In this document: positions 1-9,482 of the stretch, piece after piece | Position numbering within the stretch: position 1 is the stretch's first letter | How the letters are laid out: each line of letters starts with the position of its first letter | DNA from: a bacterium | Lineage (GTDB): Bacteria > Gemmatimonadota > Gemmatimonadetes > Gemmatimonadales > Gemmatimonadaceae | Length of the DNA stretch: 64,000 bases | Assembly: GCA_027484025.1 (NCBI GenBank) | Contig: JAIXTI010000032.1 | Span: 1-64,000, forward strand | Direction: 5' to 3' | Translations under genes and position numbers: made by a program | Notes under the pieces: model-generated | What the model was told of the DNA's origin: nothing | Databases searched by the model: none | What the model saw: the letters and a program-made list of their open reading frames with translations, nothing else

Positions 1-205
1 CGCCCCCGCCCCAGCCCCCCCCCGACCCCGACACCGCGACAGCGGCCACGACCACGACAAGGCGACTACGCGACGACACCGACGGATAGTCGTGGTCGGG
101 GTCTCTGTCACGGGGTCGTGGGTGCCCTCCCGTTTTCCCCCTCCCGTCGTTCCCCTCGCGTTTTTCCCCTCGCGTAGTTCCCCTACCGTAGTGAACCCAA
201 ACCGC
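1..205. repeat. partial copy of the 14-bp-iteron inverted-repeat element
   Basis: Positions about 126-205 hold five degenerate 14-bp units of the form GTTCCCCTCGCGTA, the last being GTTCCCCTACCGTA, followed by an AACCCAAACCGCAGTTC tail. The same units and tail form the right arm of the complete element at 60243-60518. Positions 1-120 are G/C-rich with GACCCCGAC and GTCGGGGTC tracts, like the centre of that element. The left arm would lie upstream of base 1 and is not visible. The element ends about 100 bases before gyrA. I see no gene in 1-311. Function is unknown; a cruciform, protein-binding or terminator role is possible. Confidence 0.7.
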
Positions 206-311
206 AGTTCCCAAAGGATTTACGCGTCTTCGCCCCTGTGTTTGAAGGCAAGTTTCGGGTAGATTTCTCAGGTTGCAGGCCGACCTGTCCGACCCCACTT
301 CCCGCCGTCTC

Positions 312-2873
312 ATGACCGCTCCGAACGCCCGCGAACGCATCCTGCCGCGCCTCATCGATGAGGAGATCAAGGAGTCGTTCATCAACTACTCCATGAGCGT
401 CATCGTCTCGCGCGCGCTGCCCGACGTGCGTGACGGGCTCAAGCCCGTGCATCGCCGCGTGCTGTACGCGATGAACGAGCTCGGATTGTTGCCGGGACGG
501 CCGTTCAAGAAGTCGGCGACGGTCGTCGGCGATGTGCTCGGCAAGTATCACCCGCACGGCGACAGCAGCGTCTACGATGCGCTCGTGCGTATGGTGCAGA
601 CGTTCTCGCTGCGGTACCCGCTCGTGGACGGGCAGGGCAACTTCGGCTCGATGGACGGCGACGGCGCGGCCGCGTATCGCTACACCGAAGCGCGCCTCAC
701 GCGTATGTCGGTCGAAATGCTCACCGACATCGACAAGAACACCGTCGACTTCGCGCCCAATTTCGATGACCGGCTCGAAGAGCCGCGCGTGTTGCCGTCG
801 GGCTTTCCCAACCTGCTGGTCAACGGCTCGTCGGGTATTGCCGTCGGTATGGCGACGAACATTCCGCCGCACAATCTCAAGGAAGTCATCGAGGCGGTCG
901 TCACCATCATCGACAATCCGGACATCGAGCCGCAGGCGCTGCGTCGGATCATCAAGGGGCCCGACTTCCCCACCGGTGGCTACATCTACGGCCGCGCCGG
1001 CATTGCCGATTATCAGGACACGGGGCGCGGCCGCATCATCATGCGCGCGCGCGCCGTCATCGAAGAGAAGGAATCGAGCGGCAAGTCGCAGATCGTCGTG
1101 ACCGAGCTGCCGTATCAGGTGAACAAGGCCAAGCTCGTCGCCGACATCGCCGAACTGGTGCGTGAGCAGAAGCTCACCGGTATCAGTGCGCTGCGCGACG
1201 AATCCGACCGCGACGGCATGCGTGTGGTCATCGAGCTCAAGCGCGATGCCATTCCGCGCGTGGTGCTCAACCAGCTGTACAAGCACACGGCCATGCAGAG
1301 CACCTTCGGCGTGATCATGCTGGCCCTCGTGCCCGATGTGAACACCCGCCAGCTCGTGCCCAAGGTGCTCACGCTCAAGCAGTGCCTCGAGCATTACATC
1401 ACGCACCGGCACGAAGTCATCGTGCGCCGTACGCAATTCGATCTCGACAAGGCGCTCGAACGCGAGCATATCCTCGAAGGGCTCAAGATCGCCGTCGACA
1501 ACATCGACGAGGTCATCCGGCTCATTCGGGCCGCCCCCGATACGCCGACGGCGAGCGGGCAGCTGCAGACGACGTTCGGGCTGTCGGAGCGTCAGGCCGA
1601 GGCCATTCTCAACATGCGTCTGGCCAAGCTCACCGGACTCGAGCGCGACAAGCTCGAAGAAGAGCTGGCCGAAGTGCGCGCGTTCATCACCGAGATGCGC
1701 AGCATTCTCGAGTCGAAAGAGCGCCGCATGGAAATCCTCAAGGGCGAACTGCTCAAGCTGGCGGAAACGTACGGCGACGAGCGTCGCTCGGAGATCGTCA
1801 GCGACGAAGGCGAATTCTCCATCGAAGATCTGATCGCCGAAGAGGAGATGGTCGTGACCATCACTCACGGCGGTTACATCAAGCGCACCCCGCTGTCGCT
1901 GTACAACCGGCAGGGTCGTGGCGGTCGCGGCAAGGCCAGCGCCGATCTCAAGGAAAACGACTTCATCGAGCGCTTCTACGTGGCGAGTACGCACACGTAC
2001 ATGCTCATCTTCACCGATGACGGTCGCTGCTTCTGGCTCAAGGTGCACGAGCTGCCGCAGGCCGGCCGCAACACGCGCGGCAAGCCTATCGTCAATCTCA
2101 TCAACGTCACCCCCGACACGCGTATTCAGGCGATCGTGGTGACGAAGGAATTCTCCGACACCGAATTCCTGCTCTTCGGCACCAAGAACGGTACGGTCAA
2201 GAAGACCGCGCTGTCGCAGTACTCCAACCCGCGCGCCAACGGCATCAAGGCGATCAAGATCGAGGAAGGGGACGAGCTCATCGAAGTCGCGGTGACGAGT
2301 GGCTCCAACGACGTCGTGCTCGCCACGCGGAACGGCCTGTCGCTGCGCTTCCACGAAAGCGATGTGCGGGAGATGGGTCGCGACACTACGGGGGTGAAGG
2401 GCATTGAGTTGGCGCTCAATGACTTTGTGGTCGGCATGGTGGTCATCAAGCGTGAGGCCACGCTCCTCGTCGTCACCGAGCGCGGCATGGGCAAGTGCAG
2501 CGAAGTCAGCGAGTATCGCGTGCAGAGGCGCGGTGGCAAGGGCATCAAGACGCTCGACCTCACCCTGAAGACCGGCCACGTCGTCGCGCTCATGGAAGTC
2601 GTGCCGGAAGATGAACTCATGCTCATGACGAAGATGGGCATCGCCATCCGCCTGAAGGTGAGCGAAATCCGCGTCACCGGACGCATCGCGCAGGGCGTGA
2701 AGCTCGTGGCGCTCGACGATCAGGATGTGGTGTCGGCAGTGGCGCGTGTCATTCCGGAAGACTCCGGTGACGAAGCCGTTGAAGGCGCTGAGGGCGCCGT
2801 CGAAGGGGGCGAAAGCGCGGGCGACGAGCCTTCGGCTGGTGGCACCGACCTGTTCGGCGGTGACGGCGAGTAA
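312..2873 (+). CDS. gyrA: DNA gyrase subunit A
   Basis: GyrA is the breakage-reunion subunit of DNA gyrase (A2B2), which introduces negative supercoils using ATP. The 853-residue product opens with [15 protein letters not shown]. It carries the winged-helix segment [17 protein letters not shown] and the catalytic tyrosine in AYRYTEARL (Tyr124, equivalent to E. coli Tyr122). The GyrA box QRRGGKG near residue 738 in the C-terminal beta-pinwheel separates it from ParC. The quinolone-determining positions equivalent to E. coli Ser83 and Asp87 are Ser and Asp, the sensitive type. The ATG at 312 gives numbering close to E. coli; a TTG at 273 in the same frame is an alternative start. gyrB is not adjacent. 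The C-terminus is acidic and Gly-rich, as is common in GyrA. Confidence 0.97.
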   Translation: MTAPNARERILPRLIDEEIKESFINYSMSVIVSRALPDVRDGLKPVHRRVLYAMNELGLLPGRPFKKSATVVGDVLGKYHPHGDSSVYDALVRMVQTFSLRYPLVDGQGNFGSMDGDGAAAYRYTEARLTRMSVEMLTDIDKNTVDFAPNFDDRLEEPRVLPSGFPNLLVNGSSGIAVGMATNIPPHNLKEVIEAVVTIIDNPDIEPQALRRIIKGPDFPTGGYIYGRAGIADYQDTGRGRIIMRARAVIEEKESSGKSQIVVTELPYQVNKAKLVADIAELVREQKLTGISALRDESDRDGMRVVIELKRDAIPRVVLNQLYKHTAMQSTFGVIMLALVPDVNTRQLVPKVLTLKQCLEHYITHRHEVIVRRTQFDLDKALEREHILEGLKIAVDNIDEVIRLIRAAPDTPTASGQLQTTFGLSERQAEAILNMRLAKLTGLERDKLEEELAEVRAFITEMRSILESKERRMEILKGELLKLAETYGDERRSEIVSDEGEFSIEDLIAEEEMVVTITHGGYIKRTPLSLYNRQGRGGRGKASADLKENDFIERFYVASTHTYMLIFTDDGRCFWLKVHELPQAGRNTRGKPIVNLINVTPDTRIQAIVVTKEFSDTEFLLFGTKNGTVKKTALSQYSNPRANGIKAIKIEEGDELIEVAVTSGSNDVVLATRNGLSLRFHESDVREMGRDTTGVKGIELALNDFVVGMVVIKREATLLVVTERGMGKCSEVSEYRVQRRGGKGIKTLDLTLKTGHVVALMEVVPEDELMLMTKMGIAIRLKVSEIRVTGRIAQGVKLVALDDQDVVSAVARVIPEDSGDEAVEGAEGAVEGGESAGDEPSAGGTDLFGGDGE

Positions 2874-2909
2874 GCGCAATCGTCGTTGAAGGTCGGAATC
2901 CGTGGAGTG

Positions 2910-2936
2910 CCGGAATGTTCATGCTGAACGTTCCGG
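2910..2936 (+). terminator. hairpin after gyrA
   Basis: CCGGAATGTTCA and TGAACGTTCCGG form a 12-bp stem with one T-G wobble and a 3-base loop, 37 bases after the gyrA stop. There is no clear T tract, so it is a terminator-like hairpin rather than a classic rho-independent terminator. Confidence 0.5.
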
Positions 2937-3002
2937 TCTCCGCACTCCCGTTCGTGTGTAGGTCGGCGCACCCGGCGCCGGCCCTGTCCTCTTGGGGTGG
3001 TA

Positions 3003-4478
3003 ATGGCGACGTCGCGCATCCTGGTAGCTGATGACGACGAGGCGGTCCTCGAATCCGTGACCTGGTTGCTCCAGGAGAACGGCTACGACGTCGTGCCCGC
3101 CAACGGCGGCAACGCCTGCCTCGAACAGCTCGAAAAGCGCTCGCCAGACCTGCTCCTGCTCGACATCCTGATGCCCGACGCCGACGGCTGTCAGCTGCTC
3201 GAGCGCATCAAAGGCGAAGAGCGCTGGCGCGACCTGCCCGTGCTCATGCTGTCGGCGCAGCCCCCCGAAGAGGCCTCCGTGCGCTCGCTCGGACTCGGCG
3301 CGGCCGACTTCATCCGCAAGCCATATCGCCCCAAGGAGCTGCTGGCCCGCGTCCAGGCGCAGCTGCGCATGGGGGCGCTCCTGCGCTCGACCCGCGCCGC
3401 GCTGCTGCGCACCGAAGAACAGTTGCAGCGCGCGCAGCACGACGCCGACAGCCGCCGCAAGCTCGTCGACATTCTGCACGAGGTCACCGGCGACCTGTCG
3501 GTCTCCGAGCTGTTCCACCTGCTCGTGCGCCGCGCCGCGCGTGCACTCGGCGTGTCGCACTGCTCCGTCGTACTCGCGCGTCCCGGTGAGGCGCACGCCA
3601 CGGTTGTGGCCGCGTTCGAAAATCCCGGACTGCAGCAGCTGGTCGTTCAGCTCGAGCGGTACCCCGAGCTTCGCTCGGCGCTCGAAAGTGGCCAGCCCGT
3701 GCTCGTCGAAGACCTCGATACGCACCCGCTGTACGAAGGCGTGCGCCACGTGTGGGGCATCGAAGGGATCGAGGTTCCCATCCGCTCCGTCATCGCGCTG
3801 CCGTTCTCGATCGATCGCGGTCAGTACGGCGTGTTCCTGGTGCGCCGCACCCGCGATCAGGATCGCTTCGGCCCCGCCGATCTCGAGTTTGCGCAAGCCG
3901 TCATCACCGCGGCCGTGGCCGTGATTCAGCGTGCGCAAATGGTGGAAAGCACCATGGCCGACAACGCACGTCTCGAGCAGCTCGCGCAAACCGATCCGCT
4001 CACGCAGCTGCTCAATCGTCGGGCACTCACCGAGCGCATTACCGCCGAAATGGAGCGCGCGCTCCGGTACGACAGCACGCTCGCGCTGCTCATGATCGAC
4101 CTCGATCACTTCAAGAAAGTGAACGACACGTACGGCCACCTCGTCGGCGACGACGTGCTGCGCGACGTGGGCCAGCTGCTCAGCGATACCATTCGCGGCA
4201 GCGATATCGTCGCGCGCTACGGCGGTGAGGAGTTCCTCGTCCTGCTCCCCGAAACCGATGACGATGGCGCGGAGAAGTTCGCCAATCGCATCCGTGAAGC
4301 GGTCGAAGAGCACCTCTTTGCCCGCGAGTCGCTGGCGGAGCCGCTCCGGCTCACCGCATCGATTGGCGTTGCGGTGTACCCCGCCGCGCGTATCGAGAGC
4401 GTCGAAGATCTGTTCGCGCGCGCCGACGCTGCGCTGTACCGTGCGAAGGCCGACGGCCGGAACCGCGTACGACTCTGA
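3003..4478 (+). CDS. response regulator with GAF and GGDEF domains (diguanylate cyclase)
   Basis: Predicted cytoplasmic c-di-GMP synthase controlled by phosphorylation, PleD-like in logic. The N-terminal REC domain (residues about 5-120) has the acidic cluster VADDDE, the phosphoacceptor Asp54 in LLDILMPDADG and the conserved Lys in FIRKPYRP. A linker helix leads to a GAF domain (about 155-310), then a C-terminal GGDEF domain with GGEEF at 407-411. The inhibitory I-site RGSD lies exactly five residues before GGEEF, so product feedback is likely. No EAL domain and no membrane segment are seen. ATG 3003 is preferred, with GGGGTGG just upstream; a GTG at 2997 is also in frame. No partner kinase is adjacent. 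Family assignment is firm; the GAF ligand is unknown. Confidence 0.93.
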   Translation: MATSRILVADDDEAVLESVTWLLQENGYDVVPANGGNACLEQLEKRSPDLLLLDILMPDADGCQLLERIKGEERWRDLPVLMLSAQPPEEASVRSLGLGAADFIRKPYRPKELLARVQAQLRMGALLRSTRAALLRTEEQLQRAQHDADSRRKLVDILHEVTGDLSVSELFHLLVRRAARALGVSHCSVVLARPGEAHATVVAAFENPGLQQLVVQLERYPELRSALESGQPVLVEDLDTHPLYEGVRHVWGIEGIEVPIRSVIALPFSIDRGQYGVFLVRRTRDQDRFGPADLEFAQAVITAAVAVIQRAQMVESTMADNARLEQLAQTDPLTQLLNRRALTERITAEMERALRYDSTLALLMIDLDHFKKVNDTYGHLVGDDVLRDVGQLLSDTIRGSDIVARYGGEEFLVLLPETDDDGAEKFANRIREAVEEHLFARESLAEPLRLTASIGVAVYPAARIESVEDLFARADAALYRAKADGRNRVRL

Positions 4479-4487
4479 GCGCGCCGC

Positions 4488-4952
4488 CTACCGGCGGATG
4501 CGGTCCAGCTCCACTTTCACGCAACGGTCCTGCACGACATCGATGCCGGCGCGTGCGAGCTGCTCGGCGACCTCATCGTGTCGAATGCCAAGCTGCATCC
4601 ACACCACACCCGGCTTATGCGCGAGAATCTCGTCCAGATGGCGCGGAATGTCATTGGGACGACGGAAGAGCTGCACCATGTCCACCGGTGGAGAGATACT
4701 CTCCAATGAGCGATGCACCGGTGCCCCGAGAATCTCCGTGATCTCCGCGTAGTACACCGGGACCGGGACGATCTCGTACCCCGCCTGTTGCATCCGTTGC
4801 GGAACGTAGAATGCGGGTCCGCCGACGATTTCCGGCTTGATGCCGATAACGGCGACACGCTGCACCCGTTCGAGCACCCGCAATACATCTGGTGTGCTCT
4901 CCAGCAGATGCGCGCGCCACGGTGCCGTGGCCTCCGTTAAGTTGTCTTGCAC
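4488..4952 (-). CDS. CoA-binding protein (YccU-like)
   Basis: A 154-residue Rossmann-fold protein of the CoA_binding_2/YccU family, related to the CoA-binding domain of succinyl-CoA ligases. Recognisable segments are VAVIGIKPEIVGGPAFYVP (nucleotide loop), YEIVPVPVYYAEITEILG, VDMVQLFRRPNDIP and GVVWMQLGIRHDEVAEQ, ending with a conserved Cys in VVQDRCVKVE. The start is a GTG at 4952 with a good GGGAGG ribosome site. The longer open frame upstream has unrelated composition and runs over the neighbouring gene, so I discard it. It is divergent from the saccharopine-dehydrogenase-like gene and convergent with the diguanylate cyclase. The physiological role of this family is poorly known. Confidence 0.88.
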   Translation of the reverse strand: MQDNLTEATAPWRAHLLESTPDVLRVLERVQRVAVIGIKPEIVGGPAFYVPQRMQQAGYEIVPVPVYYAEITEILGAPVHRSLESISPPVDMVQLFRRPNDIPRHLDEILAHKPGVVWMQLGIRHDEVAEQLARAGIDVVQDRCVKVELDRIRR

Positions 4953-4989
4953 GTTCTCCCTCCCCGGAAATCCCACTGGAGTACTCCTG

Positions 4990-6129
4990 ATGCGTATGCT
5001 GGTGCTCGGGGCGGGGCTGCAAGGCTCCGCTTGCGCGTTTGATTTGCTGCAGGAACCCGCCGTCACCCAAGTGCTGCTCGCCGACATGCACGTGGACGTG
5101 CTTGCGCCGTTCTTGCGGCAGCGCGCCGACGCACGTCTGGTGCCGATGGTGCTCGATGTGCGTGATGCAGATGCGGTGCGGGCGGCATTCGCCCGTTGTG
5201 ATGCGGTGCTGAGTGCCATTCCGTACTACTTCAACGAACCACTGGCGCGGCTCGCTGTCGAGGCCGGTGTGCACTTTGCCGATCTTGGCGGTAACACCGA
5301 GATCGTCCAGCAGCAAAAGCAACTGCACGATGCCGCGTGTGCCAAGGGCGTCAGCGTGATTCCTGACACCGGACTCGCCCCGGGCATGGTGAACATCATC
5401 GCGCAACACGGCATCGATCAGTTCGACACGGTCGAGTCCGTCAAGCTGTTCGTCGGTGGCCTGCCTCAGGAGCCCGAGCCGCCACTCGGCTACCAGATCG
5501 CCTACTCCATCGAGGGCATGGTCGACTACTACACCACCCCGTCACTGGTCGTTCGCCATGGCGCGCCGGCCACCGTCGACGCGTTGTCCGAGACGGAGTC
5601 GGTGGTCTTCGCCGACGGTGTGGGCACGCTCGAGGCGTTTCACACGGCCGGCGGCCTCTCGACGATGGTGTATCGCTACGCGGGCCGCATTCCCGTGATG
5701 GAGTACAAAACCCTTCGCTATCCCGGACACGCCGCGATCATGCGTGCCATCCGCGATCTCGGACTGCTCGGCACCACACCCGTCGACATCAAGGGACAGC
5801 TCGTCGCGCCACGCGACGTCTTTGTGAAGGTCGCCGGCGCAGCACTGCGCAAAGGCAAGCCCGATCTGGTGGCGCTACGCGTGGTGGTGACGGGTGCGAA
5901 AGACGGCAAGACGTCGCAGCGCGCCTGGGAAGTTGTCGATCGCTACGACAGCGAGCGAGGCATCACGGCGATGATGCGCACGACCGGCTACACGTTGTCC
6001 ATTACCGGTCAGCTGCAGGCATCGGGAGCCATTCCGCCCGGTGTGCACACGCCCGACGAGTGCATCCCGGCCGAACGCTATTTCGCGATGCTCGCAACGC
6101 GCGGCGTGATAGTGCGCGAAGTCCAGTAG
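4990..6129 (+). CDS. saccharopine dehydrogenase-family NAD(P)-dependent oxidoreductase
   Basis: The 379-residue product starts with a Rossmann fold, MRMLVLGAGLQGSACAFDLL (dinucleotide motif GAGLQG), followed by VLDVRDADAVRAAFARCDAVLSAIPYYFN. It then has the conserved segments HFADLGGNTEIV and VIPDTGLAPGMVNI typical of saccharopine dehydrogenase / lysine-ketoglutarate-reductase-like proteins. This places it with enzymes acting on secondary amines of amino acids; the exact substrate (saccharopine, carboxynorspermidine or other) cannot be told from sequence. ATG 4990 has GGAG about eight bases upstream. It is divergent from the CoA-binding gene with 37 bases between starts. A strong hairpin repeat follows the stop. 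Confidence 0.88.
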   Translation: MRMLVLGAGLQGSACAFDLLQEPAVTQVLLADMHVDVLAPFLRQRADARLVPMVLDVRDADAVRAAFARCDAVLSAIPYYFNEPLARLAVEAGVHFADLGGNTEIVQQQKQLHDAACAKGVSVIPDTGLAPGMVNIIAQHGIDQFDTVESVKLFVGGLPQEPEPPLGYQIAYSIEGMVDYYTTPSLVVRHGAPATVDALSETESVVFADGVGTLEAFHTAGGLSTMVYRYAGRIPVMEYKTLRYPGHAAIMRAIRDLGLLGTTPVDIKGQLVAPRDVFVKVAGAALRKGKPDLVALRVVVTGAKDGKTSQRAWEVVDRYDSERGITAMMRTTGYTLSITGQLQASGAIPPGVHTPDECIPAERYFAMLATRGVIVREVQ

Positions 6130-6138
6130 CGTCGTTCC

Positions 6139-6240
6139 TGCGCCCCTGCCATCTGTAGTTTCTGCCGTCCGCCGTCTCGGCGCGATCCCGCCGCATCGCG
6201 CCGAGACGGCGGACGGCAGGGCTCTAGACAGCAGGGGCGC
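6139..6240. repeat. hairpin repeat, 119-bp family, single copy
   Basis: A perfect 25-bp stem (6162-6186 against 6195-6219) closes an 8-base loop. An outer stem pairs CGCCCCTGC (6141-6149) with GCAGGGGCG (6231-6239). The core contains CTGCCGTC, CTCGGCGCGA and its complement, shared with copies near 20.0, 24.8 and 56.6 kb. It sits between two convergent genes, so it can act as a two-way transcription stop, but conservation beyond a stem suggests a repeat family. Confidence 0.85.
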
Positions 6241-6245
6241 AGTGT

Positions 6246-7958
6246 CTACACCCGGAACTCCGTAATCAGCCCACGTACGCGCAAGCTCGCCGTTTGCAGC
6301 ATCTCGGCGGTGGCGCTGACTTCCTGTGCGGAGGCGGAGGTCTGCTCGGTGCTGGCGGCCACCTGTTCGGCGGCGGCGGCATGGCCTTCCGCCGTGTCGC
6401 GTGCCGAGGTGAGCGATCGCTGCACCTGGCCCAGTGACTGACGGTTGGTGTCGACGGCGTGCGACACGCGCGCGGTGGCGCCATCGACCTGCGCGACCGC
6501 GTGCTCGATGCGGGCAAGGGCACTGCCAACGGCCTCGGCCACCGTTTCGACGTCGCGCAGCCGCGTCGCGCCCGATTCGACGGCGGTCGACGCGCTCGCA
6601 ATGCGCGAGCGGAACAGCTTCACGTTCTGCGTGACTTCGTTGGCCGCGTTGGCGCTCTGTTCGGCCAGCGCGCGCACTTCCTGCGCAACGACGGCAAAGC
6701 CGCGTCCAGCGCTGCCCGCGCGTGCCGCTTCGATTGCGGCATTCAGGGCCAGCAGGTTGGTCTGCGTGGCGATCTCGGAAATGACGCTCACGAAGTCGTC
6801 GATGACGCTCGTGGAGTCGCGAAGTGCTGTCATCTCCTGTCGGGAGGCGGTGACCACTTCACGCGCACCGAGCAACGTGTCGATGGCGACCTGCACCTGA
6901 TCACGGGCGCTGTTCGTGGTGGTGCGGATGTCCCGACCCACCCGACCGGTTTCGTCGGCCGCTTCTCCGATCGTCGCGCCGGCTTCGGCCAATTCCTTTA
7001 CGGTTTCGCCAGCGTGCTTGAGCGCCGACAGCTGTACGCCTGCGCCGTGCGAAATGTCCATCACGGCCGTGGTGACATGCTGCGACGACGCTGCCGCCGA
7101 TGACGCTGACGCCGACAGTTCGCTGGCGGCGAGCGTGACCTGATCGGCTTCTTCCTGCACGCGCGACAGCAGCATGCGCAGGCGTTCGCGCGCCTGTTGC
7201 ATGGAGTCGATGAGTTCGGCGTACTCCTGAGCAACGCCGCCGTAGCGGAGGTCGACGGCAGGGTCGCGCAGATCGCCGGCGCCAATGGCCATCATCTCGT
7301 CGCGCAGCTGCACCAGCGGATCGGTGACGGCTCGCGAGGTGGACAGGCTGAAGAACGCCGCAACACCGAAGGCGAGTGCGACGACCAGGGCGAGACTGGC
7401 TTCGGCTTTGAACAGACCATCGCGCATGGAATCCATGGAGGCGGTGGCGCTGCTGCGTGCGCCGTCGCGCAACGATTGCAATTCCCGTTCGATGGCTTCC
7501 ATGTCGCGCGTGGTGAGCGCGAGCACGCGGTCGGCGTTCGCGTTCTCGCCGGCGACCTGCCACGCGCGGGTTACGGCAATGCGGACTTCGAGGGCGGCCT
7601 GCAGGCGGCCGATCACCTCGAGGTGCCGACGTTCAGCCGCGCTGAGCGCCGCGCGCGTGAGCGCATCGTTACGCAGTTCTTCTGCCTGTGTGACGAGCGA
7701 GCGGTATTCCTTTTCGTCGCTGGCCTGGCCGGTGCTGAGGTAGCGAAGGCCGGCGACGAGTTCGCGCAGTACGGTGTTGGTGGTACGTTCGATGAACTCC
7801 GAACGATCGGCGAGGCCGCGCACGGTCGCCTCGGCGTCGCGATTGCTGCGCGTGAGCCCGTACCAGCCCAGCAGCCCCGCGGCGAGCAGGAGCGTGATGG
7901 ACATGCCGAAGCCGGCTAGCAGTCGCGCGCGAATGGTGGTGAGACGCCAGATTCTCAC
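6246..7958 (-). CDS. methyl-accepting chemotaxis protein
   Basis: A 570-residue transmembrane chemoreceptor. A short cytoplasmic start is followed by TM1 (about residues 11-32, [20 protein letters not shown]) and a helical periplasmic domain of four-helix-bundle type. TM2 (about 188-208, [19 protein letters not shown]), a HAMP domain and the cytoplasmic signalling hairpin follow, whose tip reads [20 protein letters not shown] and [18 protein letters not shown]. There is no CheR-tethering pentapeptide at the C-terminus (ends LITEFRV). The gene overlaps the upstream binding-lipoprotein gene by four bases, so the two are co-translated. This suggests the lipoprotein supplies the ligand signal. 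No cheA, cheW or other che genes are in the window. Confidence 0.95.
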   Translation of the reverse strand: MRIWRLTTIRARLLAGFGMSITLLLAAGLLGWYGLTRSNRDAEATVRGLADRSEFIERTTNTVLRELVAGLRYLSTGQASDEKEYRSLVTQAEELRNDALTRAALSAAERRHLEVIGRLQAALEVRIAVTRAWQVAGENANADRVLALTTRDMEAIERELQSLRDGARSSATASMDSMRDGLFKAEASLALVVALAFGVAAFFSLSTSRAVTDPLVQLRDEMMAIGAGDLRDPAVDLRYGGVAQEYAELIDSMQQARERLRMLLSRVQEEADQVTLAASELSASASSAAASSQHVTTAVMDISHGAGVQLSALKHAGETVKELAEAGATIGEAADETGRVGRDIRTTTNSARDQVQVAIDTLLGAREVVTASRQEMTALRDSTSVIDDFVSVISEIATQTNLLALNAAIEAARAGSAGRGFAVVAQEVRALAEQSANAANEVTQNVKLFRSRIASASTAVESGATRLRDVETVAEAVGSALARIEHAVAQVDGATARVSHAVDTNRQSLGQVQRSLTSARDTAEGHAAAAEQVAASTEQTSASAQEVSATAEMLQTASLRVRGLITEFRV

Positions 7959-9181
7959 GGCTGCGCTCCCGACGCATTGGCGTTAACGGGGGCGACCGTT
8001 CCCGGGACGCGCGTGATGACGACGGTGCGTCCCTTGATGTCGTGATTCTTTTCGAACGCGATGCGTCCGGCGACCCCGTCGACGGAGGGAGCGCCATTGC
8101 CGACGCGTTCGAGCGCAAGCCGCAGCGCGCTCCGCGTGCGTGCTCCGTTGATGACGGTGCGTCCCACGACGATGGCGGCGTCGTAGGAGAGCGCTGCGAA
8201 CATGTCGGGAGCTCGCTGGAAGCGCGCGCGGTAGGTGGGCAGGAAGTATTGCGCTTCCTTGCTCGATGCACGCTGTTCTTCGAAAAACGAGACGTAGCGC
8301 GCGCCGGCCGCTTCGGTATGCTGTTTCATCGTTTCCGTCCCATCGCCGCCGATGAACGGAATACTTATGCCCCGGGCGCGCAGCGCCTGCATGAGCGCCA
8401 GCGCATCATCACCGTCGCCGGGGAAGAGCAGGACGTCTGGGCGCAGCGTCGCGAGGTGTGAGGCGTAGGCGTCCCACTCGACGACGCCAGTGAGATACGG
8501 GTCGCGCATGACGACGGCGCCGCCTCCACGCACGAACACGTCACCGAACGTGCGGGCCCAATCCCGGCCGTACGAATCGTTGCGATACACGATGGCCGCC
8601 CGCGATGCGCCGAGTGAGTCGAGGACCCACTGTGCCGTCACACGCGCGGCGTCGGCGTCGGAGGGGGACACGCGGAAGAACCACGGGCTGATGCCGCTGA
8701 GGCGTGGTGACGACGACGTGGGAGAAATGGCGACGACCCCATCGAGGCCGTCGTGTTCGGCGTCGGCGTAGATGGGAATCGCTTCGAGCGTATTGCCGCT
8801 CTCGGGGTGCCCGACGACGGCAATGACACCGGGGTCGTCGCGCAGCAGCTGCGCCACGCGGACGGCACTGCGCGCCGACGAATCGGGGAGCTGCACCCGG
8901 AAGCGGAGGCCGCCCGTCTGCTCGTTGAGGCGGGCGACGGCCATTTCGACCCCTTCGACCACCTGGGCATAGTTGGGGGACCCGGGAATCGCGCCGACGC
9001 CAATGGCAACGACGCCGTCGATGGCCCCCTCGGTCCGGCCACGGCATCCGAGGGCAACGACTGCGAGCGCTGCCGCAAGCCGGCGCCAATGGCGAGCTGA
9101 GCCTTGGCGGCCAAGGCGCACGAGTTGCGGGGTTTCGCCTAGGGGGGCGGGGCGGAGAGGAGTCGGAACGGAGGGCTTCAC
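7955..9181 (-). CDS. branched-chain-amino-acid-type substrate-binding lipoprotein
   Basis: A 408-residue periplasmic binding protein of the Leu/Ile/Val-binding (Peripla_BP_6) type. A long basic N-terminus and hydrophobic stretch lead to a lipobox, VALGC, so it is predicted to be lipid-anchored. Family features include [55 protein letters not shown] and [16 protein letters not shown]. The GTG start at 9181 has AGGA five bases upstream. No LivH/M/G/F permease or ATPase genes are adjacent; instead it is translationally coupled to the chemoreceptor. I infer a sensing role rather than transport. The ligand is unknown; amino acids, amides or similar small molecules are typical of the family. Confidence 0.9.
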   Translation of the reverse strand: MKPSVPTPLRPAPLGETPQLVRLGRQGSARHWRRLAAALAVVALGCRGRTEGAIDGVVAIGVGAIPGSPNYAQVVEGVEMAVARLNEQTGGLRFRVQLPDSSARSAVRVAQLLRDDPGVIAVVGHPESGNTLEAIPIYADAEHDGLDGVVAISPTSSSPRLSGISPWFFRVSPSDADAARVTAQWVLDSLGASRAAIVYRNDSYGRDWARTFGDVFVRGGGAVVMRDPYLTGVVEWDAYASHLATLRPDVLLFPGDGDDALALMQALRARGISIPFIGGDGTETMKQHTEAAGARYVSFFEEQRASSKEAQYFLPTYRARFQRAPDMFAALSYDAAIVVGRTVINGARTRSALRLALERVGNGAPSVDGVAGRIAFEKNHDIKGRTVVITRVPGTVAPVNANASGAQP

Positions 9182-9482
9182 GTTCCTAAAGACGATTACG
9201 GGCGTCAGCGGAAACGGCAGCGGAAGGTGCGGTATTGGCGCGTTTCCGACCGGGCCATTAGGACCGCGTTAGGACTCAAAAACCTCTGAAAAGTCCAGTA
9301 GAAGGTTACGCAGTCAAGAAAAGTCGGACAAACCCCGAAAACTCGTAGGGTGTTGCTTGCGAGCCTTCGAAACGCCGGTTTAGCTTCGCATCAGCAGTCC
9401 CACCACCCCTCCTTCTGCCTCGTGCCGGTCGTCACCGACCGTGCACGAGGTGGAGGGATCCCACACTCCCTCAGGAACAGGC
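9182..9482. promoter_or_regulatory. divergent intergenic region before the cox operon, with TTAGGAC direct repeat
   Basis: About 300 bases without a gene separate the binding-lipoprotein start from coxB. TTAGGAC occurs twice at 9258-9264 and 9269-9275, 11 bases apart (one helical turn), a spacing common in operators. A weak promoter-like pair, TTGCGA (9357-9362) and TTTAGC (9379-9384), is the best I can find on the coxB side. Neither is proven. Confidence 0.3.

Noticed and set aside
183..2879. An 898-codon open frame antisense to gyrA
   Set aside because: It mirrors gyrA codons. In high-GC coding DNA long open frames on the opposite strand are expected, and the product is His/Arg/Asp-rich with no domain pattern.
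2919..4313. A 464-codon frame antisense to the diguanylate cyclase, and similar long antisense frames over leuS, kdpB, coxA and the RND pump
   Set aside because: All lie opposite genes with clear family motifs and show shadow composition.
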